Part shown: piece after piece, positions 13,504-27,057 of the stretch
Layout: each line of letters opens with the position of its first letter
How positions within the stretch are numbered: position 1 is the first letter of the stretch
NCBI GenBank assembly: GCA_007258455.2
Contig: VDFB02195988.1
Span: forward strand, 1-64,000
Source of the DNA: Sequoia sempervirens
Taxonomy: Eukaryota; Streptophyta; Pinopsida; Cupressales; Cupressaceae
DNA length: 64,000 nt
Direction: 5' to 3'
The notes under the pieces: model-generated
The model's database searches: none
What the model saw: the letters and a program-made list of their open reading frames with translations, nothing else
Told to the model about the DNA's origin: nothing
Translations under genes and position numbers: made by a program

Positions 13504-14470
13504 GGGTGCTGCCACAATAGTGGTTTACACTTTCTGGGAGATCCTGATTTTTATTGAAATCGCATATTTTCAAAAAATATAATGATTTAAGCCTTGAAAA
13601 TTTTAATTTCAAGGATTCCAATTGAATAGGATTTGAATAAACCACCTTAGACCAAGCCCCCTTGGATAGAACCCCACTAGCTTTAAACCATACCTATAAT
13701 GGAGTCTCCTTTACACCTATCAAAATGCTGATAAAAAACTATTTTTGATTTACCTTTTTGGGGATCAAATGAATTTATTTAAATTTATTTTTTGTAAGTA
13801 TGTAGTCCTTATTATAAGCTTCCAAAAGAGTATAATTTTAATTAAATTTAATTTGATTATTATAATTATTTTTTATTTCTTGTGAATGTAGGTTTTTCAC
13901 TGAAAATCAATCTCTTTGTTCTGCACATGTAGAAAAATAGAAGATTATAAAAAAAAGATCAAAAATATGAGTGCACCAGATATTGAAGTCCTTGATCCAA
14001 CAAAAAAAATTGAATTTTGATACATACAAGAAAAATTCACATTATCGGTCGCTATATACGACTATAGTAGTTTGACTTTGAAACTTGATTAAAGAAAAAA
14101 TATTCAACAAAAACTATCTAACCAAGTGGAAGCACTAGATATTAGAGTTACAAATCTAAGTTGAAGAATTATAATTTTATCTTCATGGAAAAAAAGTTAT
14201 GCGTTATCACGGTGAGCATCACTTTTTAAAAATGTTGTTTTATGAAAAAAACTAGTTTTGAGGGACATGGAAAAAGAAGTGCAATCGATTCAAAAAAATT
14301 GAAAAATATATATTTAGAATCTACAAACAAAATTTCGAAACTCTAGTTTGCATCATCTTCAAATTCCTCATGGTTTAGCTGCTATAGGTGTCTGAAAGTG
14401 AAGATTTAGTTAAAAAATTATTTAAATTCCAGTTTGGCCAAAATTGTAAACCACTATTGTGGGATCACCC
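13504..14470 (+). mobile_element. ~1-kb TIR element, copy a
   Basis: The left end is GGGTGCTGCCACAATAGTGG and the reverse complement of the right end is GGGTGATCCCACAATAGTGG; both continue TTTACA, giving 26-bp terminal inverted repeats with about three mismatches. TTGA is found immediately outside both ends (13,500-13,503 and 14,471-14,474), a plausible 4-bp target duplication. The 967-bp interior has no transposase. A second copy lies inverted at 35,085-36,079 and shares the interior, for example the stretch around CCATACCTATAATGGAGTCT. Confidence 0.78.
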
Positions 14471-14479
14471 TTGAATGTT

Positions 14480-16717
14480 TTATATTTATTCAATTTAGGA
14501 AAAGAAGATATTTAATTTAATAAAAAAAACTATAGAAGTCTATGTTTATAAAAATAAATATGGAAGAAAATATGATAATTAAATAAAACAAAGTATGAAA
14601 CTTGTTTATTTAATTTAGATGGGATGATGTGATTAAGATGGAAGAAATACGAGAATTCAATAATTAAATAAAACAAACTATTAAATTTGTTTATTTAATT
14701 AAGATGAAATAATATAATAAAGATAGAAGAATTAAAAGAGAACTATAAAAATATATATTTCTATTTATTTAATAGTAGAGGAATTAAAGGTTAATTAATT
14801 AAATAAATCATATTTAATTAATTAGATTATCCAGACCATTTTTAGGTGTATACAATAAAAACTATACCATAATAGAGATGTACATGGGGAAAAGCGTATT
14901 GAGAGGAAAAAATCCACAACCCAAATTATTTCATTCTATTATTTAGTAAAAAGCATAGTTACAATACACTTGTAGAGAAATCCTTCATAAGAGTATCACC
15001 AACTAGAGATCTAGAGGAGTTATTGTAGATTAACAATATCTACAAAAATCTACACTCAAAATCCATCTCAAGCATCTAGTATATCATAGATACAATAAAT
15101 TAAACCATCACATGGTAATTTAAAAACTATAAGCTAAAACAACCCAAAAAAGTAATATCCAAATTCAAAGTCTCAAGATGAGTTCATAGTCCATAAAAAT
15201 AATATATTCTTTCCATTTGTCATAACATCAATATAATCCACTCATCAAATTAGTAATTCCATTTTGGTTCTATTTTATCAATCAAAGAGGCCTTATGATG
15301 TGTTAGTTGGTCAACGAATGCAACTCCTTAAATCTCTTTTATGTGTCCAACCGATTTTATATTTCCTATGCAAAATTCTAGTTGTCATAACTCTGATCTT
15401 GGGGGTTGATTGGACCTTTTTTTTTAAATGTAGATCTCAAAGAGATCTATGCAATAGTGTAGTGCCATACAACTCAATATTTTTATTTTACCTAGAAACA
15501 AAATCTATAGCCTGGAAATTATGTTTATTGTTTTATAACCTAAAAATCATACTTTAGTAATTCTATCAATAAGAGCAAGGTTGAGACACCTTTCCTAAAA
15601 AATATAAATATAGGAAGTGGCATATCAATAGAGATTTTCCAAGTTGGTATATACAATATACCTATCAACTTAATATTTATTATTTTGTCATTTTCTATAT
15701 TTATATTATTATTCAATACTTCTAGCATTATGTAGTTTATTTCATCCTTGAGATTCTTCATCAACCGTATGAACTTTGTGTAAGGAGTATACTATATTTG
15801 GACACTATTTTATGTGTGCTATCATCTATGAAGTTCATTATTTTCCATTTGGTAATAGTTTTTTATTAAATTCCTATACTCCAATTTAGTCCAGTTTCCA
15901 TTTCTCAAGCTATCTTTTAAATTCTAATTCTATATTTCACATATTTATTGGTTAATATTATATTTTTTTTTAATATAAAAATAACAACAATTTTAATTCA
16001 ATTTATTCAAATTAGGTCAAATTATTAGTGTAGTTAGAAGATGTATATTTATATAAATTAAGTTGTTTTATAATTTAAGTAGTTTACATTATAGACATTT
16101 CACAATATAGAAACCAAATGATGTCATGATCCATAAAAAAATTCAAACAAATGAAGGCCCTATACACTATGACATGATTGAGGACCAACCAATGATAAAA
16201 TATCATAAATTAAAATATTTAGCAAACTTTAAGGACTACATGCACCATCCAATAAAAATGATGGCAATGGATCAAGGGCCTTCTATAATACAATGAGATC
16301 TACAACATAAGAAATATTTTGTGATATGTGAATAATGATCTAAATTTCCAATCCAACACCTACACACATAGTCAAAGCTATGTGTCCCTACCACAATGCA
16401 CATTATATTAAGGAACCAAGTGGTAAAATAAAGAAGTTGGTTCAAATATAGGGGAAGTTTCAATTTTGGAAAATATCCCAAAAAAATGGGTACCCATTTT
16501 CTTTTTCAAAATAGGTACTCGTTTTAAAATGGGTACCCATTTCTAAGTACATTATAATTTAGAATGGGGATACATTTTAGAATAGGTACACATTTCATAA
16601 ATTTTGAAATTTGAAACCCATGACTTTGATTTTGTTTTAGGCTTGGAAACTCACCCCTTAGCCTTGGACTTGGAAGTACAATGTCTTGAAAACATCCAAA
16701 TAAAAATTGACTTTAAC
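14480..16717. other. Unassigned AT-rich repeat DNA
   Basis: From 14,500 to 14,830 the TTTAATTAAA units of the 11.5-kb array recur in diverged form. Between 16,480 and 16,600 a GGGTACCCATTTT-type motif is reiterated (about five imperfect copies). Short ORFs (15,264-15,557; 15,540-15,764; 16,272-16,481) have no recognisable product. Confidence 0.45.
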
Positions 16718-16729
16718 AATATGGATGAT

Positions 16730-18721
16730 ATTCAGTATTGCTTCTAGATTAGATTGTGTAAAAATTTTTGCATCAACATTTTAGATCACACTCTATGACC
16801 CATAATCAAGATGGTAGAGAGCAAGAGGAGAAAAACGGGTTGATTGAAGACTAACACTAGATAAAAAGAAAGAGGGGAAAGGGGAGGGGTAGGAGGCACA
16901 AAGTTTGAGGGACAAAATAGAAAAATAAAAAGAAACTAAACAAGAGAGAATACAACACAAAAATTTAAGCAAACCAATAAATCAGAGGGAAAATAAGCTC
17001 AAAAAAATAAGAACACTAGGGCAACAAGGGAAAAAGAGCAAAATTAAACTCGGTGAATAAATTTAAGGGTAATAACCAAGATACTTAAATCAATGAAAAT
17101 AAATCAAAAGAATAAGAAAAGAACTATTACCCAAAAGGAAAATAAACAAGAGGATAAATATAAGAGGAACATGAATAAAATAAACTAAAAGAAAGTGAAA
17201 CAAAATATCATTAAAATAGGCCAAAGAGATAAAACAACCAAGGCAATTAAAGAAGAGATAATGAAAGAAGAGAAGCAAATAAAAGGGATTAAGAGCTTAA
17301 AAGACAAGAAGAACATGAGTGAGAGAAAGAGAAAAAGAGTGACAGAGCAAAGAGATGAATATGGCCCGAAGAAAACAAGTGAGATAGGAGAGCCAAAGGA
17401 AGACAAATGAGTGAAGGCTAAGAATGTAAAAGAAAAGATAAAAGGAAAAGAGCTTGGAAAGGGACCTGCGAAGAGAAGAATAGAAGCTCCAAAGGAATGG
17501 AGAGAGGAAGATGGAACAGAGTAGGAGACAATAGAAGCAGATGAGACCAAAGATGAAAGGGAGAGAGCAAGAATCAAAGAAGAACAGTACTTAGAGCTAA
17601 AGAGATGAGTGAGATAAGAGACTAAAATGTGCAGAATGAAGGTGTTGCCTTATTTTCAGTTCTATTCAGCTATCTTTGCATTGTTCTTCTTTCATTGTCT
17701 ATTGCTGTGTTCATTGTTCATTCCTCTATTCCCTGAGGTTTGTTCGTGTCACCTGAAGTTTAATCTTTTATCTTTATTTTTTCTTATTTTATTCGTTACT
17801 CTTTGATTTTCTCTATTCATTGTTCTTCATATCATCGCTTTGTTGCTATTCCCCTCAAGTTTGTCTTTTTATCTTTTTTATATTTTTAGTTTTCTTATTT
17901 TATTTGTTCTCTTTGGTTTTCTCTATTCATTTGTTTTCTTTTTCGCTATTCATTCTTTTTGTTTTCCTATTTTCCTTTTTCTTTCTTTTTTCATCCTATT
18001 CTTTCTTGTTTTTTAAGTTTAATCCTTTTATTTGCTTTCTCCTCTTTTCTTATTTTCTCTTTTATTATTATCTTTCTTTTAATTGCTTGGTTGTTTTATT
18101 CTTTTTGATTTATTTTTAATGATATTTTGTTTCACTTTCTTTTAGTTTCTTTTATTCGTGTTCCTCTTATATTTATCCTCTTGTTTATTTTCCTTTTGGG
18201 TAATAGTTCTTTTCTTGTTCTTTCGATTTATTTTCATTAATTTAAGTATCTTGGTTATTACACTTAAAATTTCTCTTTATTCATTGAGTTTAATTTTGCT
18301 CTTTTTCCCTTTTGCCCTACTGTTCTTATTTTTTTGAGCTTATTTTCCCTTTGATTTATTGGCTTGCTTAATTTTTTGTGTTGTATTCTCTCTTGTTTAG
18401 TTTGTTTTTCTTTTTCTATTTTGTCCCTCGAACTTTGTGCCCCCTATCCCTCCCCTTTCCCCTCTCTCTTTTTATCTAGTGTTAGTCTACAATCAACCAT
18501 TTTTTCTCCTCTTGCTCTCTACCATCCTGATGATGGATCATGGAGTGTGATCTGAAACGTTGATGCAAAAAATCCTATACAATCTAATCCAGAAGCAATA
18601 CTTAATACTTTCATATGGATTGTGGAAACCGAAACATTGATGCAAAAACTTCTACACAATCTAATCCAGAAGCAATATTGAATACTTTCATATGGATTGT
18701 GGAAACTTGATATCATTAATT
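16730..18721. mobile_element. Foldback palindrome, 2 kb, purine-rich left arm and pyrimidine-rich right arm
   Basis: The left arm (16,730-~17,640) is strongly purine-rich. The right arm (~17,690-18,645) is its reverse complement with moderate divergence: AGATGGTAGAGAGCAAGAGG pairs with CCTCTTGCTCTCTACCATC, and the match continues through almost the whole length. Only a few tens of bases separate the arms near 17,640-17,690. The right end carries an extra ~88-bp tandem copy of the terminal segment (18,560-18,710). AATATGGATGAT directly flanks both sides (16,718-16,729 and 18,722-18,733), like a 12-bp target duplication. The Phe/Leu-rich ORFs inside (17,820-18,119 plus; 17,090-17,577 minus) are artefacts of the composition. 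There is no transposase. Confidence 0.8.
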
Positions 18722-18733
18722 AATATGGATGAT

Positions 18734-19907
18734 GACATTTTTTCAATTTTTTTATGAAATAAAAACCAATTATAGAGGAGGATGTATAGTTTTCAAATAT
18801 GTATTTTTTTATGATTGAATTTTTTTTCTATTTTTTAATTAATTTCTAAGAAAACTAGTCCATAAAATTGAAATATTAGGTTTTTGTATTTCTTAATAAC
18901 TTTTAATTTTTTTAATTTTCTTGTAAAAACATTATATGACATAAATCTAACACAATTTAAAGGTAAATTCCAAGAAATGGTTAGTTTAGTTCAAATTATG
19001 GTGACTTTTAAAAAGTAGTTTTTATACATGGCTATAGATTAAAAATTAATTTGCATCATTTGAGTATTAGAATAAATTACTTATTTGTGAACTAGACTCA
19101 AAATACTTAACTTTATATTATTGCAATGTGTTAATATTATATGTGTAAGGGCTTGAAAATTTTCAATCGAACTATGATAAATTTTGAAAATCAAGAAAAA
19201 TACTTCTAGCTTTTAACATTTTGTGGACCCAAATCCTTGTACCTACGCAAGTACAACCTATATAATTTAAGAACACCATTATATCACTTATATAGAAATC
19301 AATAAGATCATGTGATCATACATAGGCCACCATGGCTACAACATGGGAGCATACTACGAACAAGGCCACACATGGAGAATAAAAAATTATAATAGGGGTA
19401 TGGAGGTAGACATATGAGCATGGTAAAATAATGAAATGGGGCTCCTTTTTTAAATATCTAAAATATATTATCAATGACAGTAACATGGAGAATAGGGGAC
19501 AAATAAGATACAAGAAATGCAAATTTGAGGGCATATCCAACATGAATAATTATATATATTACTATTTGGAGCATAAAAAATATTAATATAATTGGTCATA
19601 ATAAATTACATGACTTGATACATGTAGAAAAGGATAGTCAATCCCCTAACATTTCAAGATAAGGGTTTATAGATCATTTAGAAGAGTTGGGGGCTATCTT
19701 GACTAGCCTAAATAATATTAAAAAAAAAATTTAAGGTGAGATTTTGGATCTCTATGATAATTATTTCGAGATTTCATTCCAAAAAATTAAACAAGGAATA
19801 ATCTCTCAATGGGATTGTAGGTAACATGAATGAGAAAATGCCATGGTCTAAAATATTGAAGAGGGAAGGTTTATTTTCTTAGTTTTGTAACTCTTTTTTA
19901 ATTGTTA
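18734..19907. other. Unassigned AT-rich DNA left of the copia-like element
   Basis: No ORF, terminus or RNA gene is recognisable. The segment directly left of 19,908 should be continuous with 41,549 onward, because the two are the sides of one insertion site. Confidence 0.45.
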
Positions 19908-19912
19908 GAGTA

Positions 19913-20160
19913 AATTACATTTCTCTTAGGATTAAGTTTTAACTTAGGCATAATTATGTATTTAATTATTCTTAGGTATTTTTTCCCGTAAGGAAGTTTG
20001 TTACCCATCTGTGTTTTTCACGGCTTTAAAAGTCTGTATCATATGTAAGTTTAATCATCTCATTTATTTCACTCCTTATTTGGTGAAATGGCCTTGTGTC
20101 TCTCTGGCTTTTTTGTGAAGATTTTCTGCAGTTGATGATCTTGGGTTATTCACTCTATCA
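19913..20160 (+). repeat. 5' LTR of the copia-like element (248 bp)
   Basis: It begins TGTTAGAG and ends CTCTATCA. It aligns along its full length with 41,291-41,548 at roughly 85-88 % by eye; a conserved block is AATCATCTCATTTATTTCAC. TTAAT precedes it at 19,908-19,912. Confidence 0.9.
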
Positions 20161-20173
20161 TGATATCAGAGCC
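20161..20173 (+). promoter_or_regulatory. Primer binding site, initiator-Met tRNA type
   Basis: TGATATCAGAGCC directly follows the LTR. It differs by one base from TGGTATCAGAGC, the site complementary to plant initiator tRNA-Met that copia-type elements commonly use. Confidence 0.85.
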
Positions 20174-23100
20174 TCCCAATTTGCATTATCCTTTCTCAAG
20201 AGTTTTCATCAGAATGTGAGATCGATTTTTTTTTTTGCACTTTAAATTTCAAAGATGGAGCATCATTTTTTCTTAAGAGAATTTCATTTCTATGTTGATT
20301 GGAGGCTGTGTTTCACTAATCCGTTTGAATGTAGCATTTTTTCATCTGGGGCCGATTTTCTGTTCATAGTGACTTCAGTTTGTTTGGAAGGAGGCGCCTG
20401 GAGATCTCATTTTTTTAATTTTTGAGGGCTCATTTTTTGTTGTGGAAGAAGTGATTCTCTCTGTGTTGGGAGGAGCAATTTTTCTTCTCCTGGACAATCC
20501 ACATCTCCCAAGGCTGTGATTCCCTTGTTGAAGCATTTTTTTGCAAGCAAACTATTTTTGTTTAAGGTGTCGTGTGAAGGAGAAGGGAGATTTCTTGCTT
20601 TTTTGTAGACCCGATTCATAATTTCCAAGGCTACATGTGTGTTTTGGAGTGGTTCAAGGTTTATATTGGTGGCCACAACTCAAGTGTAGGGCCTTAGTGC
20701 AGCGGCTTACTAACACTCTAAGCTTAGGCTTAGGTGTGATTATGTGGGGCTCTTGGCAACTGCGTAACTTGACCTTTTTAAATCTCCGTTGTTGTAGCAT
20801 TTTGTTCCCATTCCCGTTCGTAACTATTTGCATTTTTGTTTCCACCATTTCAACTTGAGGGAAGGATGCAATGAGGGTATCCATTGGATTGGGGGTTTTA
20901 CTTTTAATCCCACATTCATTTCATTGCATAGATTGGGGTGCGTGGAGCTTTTATATTAAGAAGAGTAGGTTCACTTTCTATGTAGTAAAAACTAGAAATG
21001 CTTTTTACTTAACTTGTATCCGTATGTCTTAAGTAATAATATATTTATGAAATTTTTATCTTAAAATTACATTTCTTTATAATAAAAAAATTACAATTAT
21101 CTAATTATATTTGTATTTTTAATGAATATTATTTATATTTAATGTTTTAATGATTATAAAATATATATTTAATAATATTATTATATTTAATTATTTATTA
21201 TATTGAAAAAATATTATTTATTATGTTTTATTTAAAATATATATGTGAAGTTTATTAAAGGTTAGAATTAATAAGAGGATTGATATTAAAATTAAATAAA
21301 TTAAATGTGTTGTTTATCTCAAAATTCAATGATATAAATATGTTATTGGAGATAGATGTTAATTATTTGAAGTGTTGGAGGTTTCAAACTTGGTTCTATA
21401 AATACTTTAAAATATGCAAAGTAAATGTTCTTTGCTTTGGTTTAGATATGTGTTTACAAAATAGAACTAGTGTACAAGCTTAAACTTATAGTTGCAAGAA
21501 TCAACTAGCAAAATATTAATTCTTTGAATTCACTTAGTTTTATTTTCCAACATTGACAACTCAATATGGATTGAAAATGTTTAGACACACCATTACAAAA
21601 TCTACTAAATTGTGAGGCTTGTGTTATCTTCATTTAAATCTCTAGATGATCAATAAATGTCTCAATTTTTTTTTGGTTCATATCCATCTCTAAGAAATTG
21701 AACTAATGTGCAAATATAAACTTCTACCTATAAGAAGCAACTAGCAAAATATTGATTCTTAGAATTTGATTGCTTTGATACTCTAAATAGTGTTTAGTAA
21801 TTTTTTTAGGGAATGTGCTAAATTGTGAGGGTTATGTTCTTCTCAATTAGATTCCTAATCAAACCACTTCCATGACTTTGGAATAATGATTAAATGCATG
21901 ATATATGTTATGAGAAAATGTTCTTTTGATAAATCCTAGTTGTCCTAATAATATTTGATAATTTAAACATTTGTTTGAGTGAATGTCTTCAAATAGAATA
22001 TAGCATGCAAATCAACATAAAATTGCACTAGATAAGCTCACAATGACTAGTGGGAGGGTGTTGTCAAGATTTAAATCAAATTTAAATTTTAAAACTATAG
22101 GATTCAAAATTACTAGGTCAAGTTTGCTCTAGTAGATCTTATCCAAGATAGGGTAATGTCATGAGATGAATTCACACAAGAATATGCCACTTGTAGACTT
22201 GTTATGCACAAAGGACAATCTAGTCAAAGTGTGCCCAAAAAGTAATGGAAAAGGGCATGGATATATCATTAAAATTTTCTCCCACTTTCATGTACATACA
22301 AACTTCGGTGATGGTGCATGCCAAAGTAAACAAGATATCAATTAAATTTTTTAAATACTAAAAGATATAGATTTACTTAAAATATATAGTTCAGAATTAT
22401 ATTCTCCTTCCAATAATAACTCCAAATACATGCAAAATTGAAAAAGAATGTAATGAATAACATCCATCAAATGTTTAAAATAAATATGGGGACTTAATTT
22501 CTAACAAAAGAAAATTGAAATAGGAGATAGGTTTGGGACCACCCTTGAGATGAGTCAAAAAATTATATGGGTTGTTTCTCATTCTCAATTGCAAGTGGAA
22601 AGTTATCCCTCATGGTATTTCTCTACTAAGTTCTTTTACAAGCTAATTACCAATGTTTTGAAGATAAATTCAATTTAACAAAAAACTCTCCATATTTTTT
22701 GTTTTCAACGAAATGATTTCTTAGCACTCCATGACTACAATTGTTTATTCTTTCTTGACAAGTACTGGGCACTCTAAACTAAGTTATCCCTCATGGTATT
22801 TCTCCACTGAGTTCTTTTACAAGCTAATTACCAATGTTTTGAAGATAAATCCAATTTAACAAAAAACTCTCCATATTTTTTGTTTTCAATGAAATGATTT
22901 CTATAATACCCCCTCTGCACTTCGTCTTGACCATGAAGCCGTTAAAGGCATTGTGATAATTGAATACAAGATTATATATATATATTTAAAGCATTGATTA
23001 AATAATTGCTTTAATTATATCTGTATAAAAAAATATATATATATAATGATTGTGGTGTATAATAATTTAAAATAAAATAAAATGAAAACTGTCTGTGAGA

Positions 23101-24123
23101 TAATTTAGCCTTCAAATCCATTTTGGGAGGTTTTCTTAGACGTGCCAACTTTCTCAGCGTTGAATTGATGATTTGTAATGAGTGAGTTATCTCGCTTTAT
23201 CTGAGATTAAAATCTACTCTAATGACCAGATGGGAACGAAAATTTATTTGAAAGCAATAGAATTCGATGTAAACTTTCTCTCTAAACACAAAAAAAAAAA
23301 ATAATGATGGAAGTAACTAGAAGCGCTAAACAAAATGGCGTTTCATGCAGAGTTAAGGTTGGTGATCGGGGTTTATGAATGGTTACCAGTAACCAAAACA
23401 CACATTTAAATTTTAGAAACAATACAATTTCGAGCAAGATGGGTTTTTATATTCAAACTTAACCATCGGTAGTGACTATCACCGTGGAGAGTCAGATGAA
23501 CACAACAGATAAGAGAAGGTTAGTAGGTTCCACATATGCTACCTTAGAGTGTGCTGGTTTTGTTTAAGCCAGGTCAATTTTCTTTCGAGTTGTATCACTG
23601 TCCGCGGGTAGCTTGAGAAAACTTTCTTATAAAGAGAGGAAATTGGCAAAATTTGCAATTGAGAAGCTAGCGTAGGAACAACAGTAAGGAGACTTCAAAT
23701 AATAAGGTTATCTAATATCTGAAAAATATTTCATGGATTTAGATACTAATGTAATCAAATAATAATTTATACATTATGGTATTTATCTGATGTTATTCAC
23801 TTCTACTAATGTTATTTTAGAATATAATTATGTTGCTCGTAATATTTATTATTCTCATAATTATTGTAAGTTAATGTGATTATAAAATATATTAAAGAGG
23901 GATGCTAGTGGGGAGTTGGTTGCTCAAATCATGGGCGCTTCAATGGTACGCTTGAGGAGGTCAAGGAGCACATGTTCTTTGATAAGGAAGAGTTGCAGGA
24001 GTGGGGCGAAATAATATTACCGGATATGAGCCCTTCTAGAACACGGATGCCATTTTTGGAAAGCGAGTAAGCAGAGATGATGCCGCAAATATTGAAGTTG
24101 TTGGAATCCCAAGCGAGTCAATT

Positions 24124-25317
24124 ATGTACCGTTACATGGTGGGCACGTTGGAGATGTGCGAGGAAAGGGCCGAAGAAGAAGTGAAGAGGTGCATGGTGGA
24201 ATTCATAGAGTCCTTTTTGGGACCTGACAAAGCCCTGCTTAGTGAACCGTCCGTTGTGGGATCCTGTTATAATATAACACGAGTTGCGCAGAATCTTGAG
24301 GATAGCGGGAGAATTGGTGGGAATTTGCATTAATGATGAGGTGACCGCTTGCATGGATAAGCGACATGTATTTGAAAGAAAACAGATATTGAATGCACTT
24401 TAACAGATTTGTTCCAATGGAATGCGGGGTAACTGACTAATGTTGGGGGGCTTAACTGGTCATAACACATCTTCTCTCCTGATATATCGGTATCCTTATG
24501 GAAGTGGGTTACAAACAATGGAGCCAACAATGGAGCCATCCAGGAAGCGACGTAAACCAAATGTTGAAGAAGAAGACAATATGAATGTCGTGAAAAAGGT
24601 TGCGTGGGATGAGCATGGGGTAGCAGCTCTGGTTATTAAGAGGCGTCATGAAGTTCTCAAATTGACCCAAGAGCTGCAGGAGGCTCAAAAGAGGTTATCT
24701 GGTGCTGAAGTAATTCTATCACATATACAACATATACGTGAAGCAACAATTGAGGATGCATTAATTACTGACTGTAGCAAATCTAAAGTTAAAAAGGAGG
24801 GAAATTCTCAAAGCCCTCAATCGGAACAGGATAGCTATGGAAAAGAATGGCAATCTAGGCCTAAGCTAGTTGTCCCAGCAATCAAAAAATAGAAGAAGCA
24901 ATGAGGTTTACAGATGTTACCAAGACAAGATCAACACCAAGTGTAATAAAACTTATTTCAAGGGATGGACAATTTAAATCCTCTGGAATTAAATCTAAGT
25001 CAGGGGGATATATATCTTCATCCGAAGTTGAACTTGTGAATCTTTCAGACAACGAAGATTCAGAAGAGGAGATACCAAAGCAGAAGTCAGATGATAGAGA
25101 GCACGTTGATTTGATTTCAGAAATACGCAGCAGTAAATGTGCATCCACTATTCAATTTTTCCACCCAAGCTATGTTTCTAGTCAACACAAGCGAAAGCTA
25201 AGAAGCCTTGTGATAAATCATTCCATTGGTCATCTTTGTGCGACCAGTGCTCTTGATGGGGTTATAAACTTTTGGAAAATTCTAGAAAATGGACTGGAAG
25301 GAGGCGACATAACTTAG
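24124..25317 (+). pseudogene. Broken host-like gene fragment (coiled coil, then a WD40-like repeat)
   Basis: Three consecutive plus-strand frames look like real protein. 24,124-24,333 contains a Glu-rich stretch and FLGPDKALLSEPSVVGS. 24,440-24,892 has a basic PSRKRRK patch and a helical segment around RRHEVLKLTQELQEAQKRL. 24,901-25,317 has an acidic Ser-rich linker and ends with RSLVINHSIGHLCATSALDG followed by VINFWKI, which resembles one WD40 strand set. Frames 2 and 3 are separated only by an A-run near 24,885-24,892, so a frameshift probably split one frame. Stops separate frame 1. No introns are apparent across frames 2-3, consistent with a processed or captured fragment. The parent gene is not identified. 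Confidence 0.5.
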
Positions 25318-26175
25318 AGATCATTCAGACTCACTTCCCATAGAACGGGCTAATAGATAGCTTGGGTAATCCTTCTCTTCATCTAAGGAAGTGGTTGCGT
25401 CCTACATATCTGTATTGTACCATGAGGTAAGTCTTTGGAATTTAGTTCTGTGTATTTTATTATCACTGGAATCTTGTATGGGACCTTTTTAACTTTCCTT
25501 TCAATTATTGTTTAAATGATAAAATCGGTATTTCTGCTGTTTGTTTTTATCTCTTTCCAGTGGTGGTTGGGCGTAATCTCTTTTGCAATTCGTATTTTAC
25601 TTTCTAATGCACCTATCTCTGCATAGTGCGCATTATATTGTGCCAGCTTATTATCAGATTGTTTCATTTACCATCAACAGTAATCTCCACAAAAACAAAA
25701 AAAACAAAAAAAGACAACATTGTCTCTCTTTTAAATGATCGAAATGGTTTACATCTCTCAGAACGAACTCTCTTGCAACAATTTAAAGATGAGTTTAGAT
25801 GCAGCATGGCAAATAGAACGTACTCGCGGGGAGCTTTAATCAGTTCTTAAGTACATTAATTCTGGAAACTGGAAATACCCTGCTGCCATCAAACACCAAA
25901 GCCGTTGCCATTATCACTCCACAAAATCTTTACACTTGCCCATACTCATATACGAGCTGATGACATTTTCTAAAAGTTCTGCCACCTCACAATCTCCTTA
26001 CTAATTGAAACTCACCACACCTGTCCACATCTGCACAAGATGTTTTAGAGAAGAACATAAGATGCAACATTTTAGGATCCAACTAAAAGCTGTGCTGCTG
26101 GGAATACTCTGCCAATAGACAAATCTTATCTACTTGTTCCTATGATGAAATTCCCTGCTGTTATGCGTTAATGGT

Positions 26176-26300
26176 TATCTGGTCGATCTTGCTAGTAGTC
26201 ATTTGCTTGTCTCAAAGATTAAGTCATGCATGTCTAAGTATGAACTATTTCTGACTGTGAAACTGCGGATGGCTCATTAAATCAGTTATAGTTTCTTTGA
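26176..26300 (+). rRNA. 5'-terminal fragment of nuclear 18S rRNA (pseudogene)
   Basis: The sequence follows the conserved 5' end of plant 18S rRNA for about 125 bases: TATCTGGTCGATCTTGCTAG at the start (the gene has TACCTGGTTGATCCTGCCAG), then GTCTCAAAGATTAAG, CATGCATGTCTAAGTATGAA and GGCTCATTAAATCAGTTATA. Similarity ends abruptly after GTTTCTTTGA. Scattered substitutions show that it is a relic and not part of a functional rDNA unit. It lies inside insertion A. Confidence 0.9.
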
Positions 26301-27057
26301 GCGTAACTTTTCCTGCTATTAGATTGGACCTTTATTTTGTATACCTTTGTCTTTCTTATCAAGATAAGCAAAAGAGTATATTTACCGAATACTAGATGTA
26401 GAATACTATGACATGTAAATAATGGAAGCAATGTGAGCATGCTAAGCTCAAAATAGTTAAACTCTTTTAAGGAATCATTGAAATCTTTACTTATTCCATG
26501 TTGATGTTGTTGTGAACATTTGTTTTGTTGGTTGACATTGTTGTTGACTATTGTGGTGAATTTTGGGTTTTGCGAAGGTTATAAGTTACTGTTTATGGGA
26601 GGAATTTCATTTGAGCCAAATGGCCCTTGGAAAGATTTTGGTTTTGTGAGTTGTTTATGTTGGTATTTGGTTGAGTGAGATTTTGTTGTGATGACTTCAC
26701 TTGTTGATTTATAATTTGTGGATGGTCTCTAATCTTTTGAGATCTTGATGTTGTTGCCACCCTGTTGGGTAACCCTTGTTTTATTGATTTATCAGTCTCC
26801 AGAGAAAGGGAAAGAAGGGTGTTGCTTTATTATTGGCCTTCACTTTTGGTTCTTTGTGAACTATTGCTTGTATGATTTATTTGATGATTATGGGTTTAGC
26901 CTTGCACTTGAAAATAGTTTCGTTATGAAGATTTTGTGTAGGATGGAGTTTTCCTTGCTTAATGCAATTTATCATGAGGCTTTATATGTTGTGCATGGGG
27001 GCTTACCCTGATAGTGTCTTTTGAGTTTTAATGTTCATAAGGGGAGTGGCTTTCAAT

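Noticed and set aside
17090..18119. Phe/Leu-rich possible membrane proteins and a Lys-rich ORF
   Set aside because: Purine- or pyrimidine-only composition of the foldback arms produces these frames on opposite strands.
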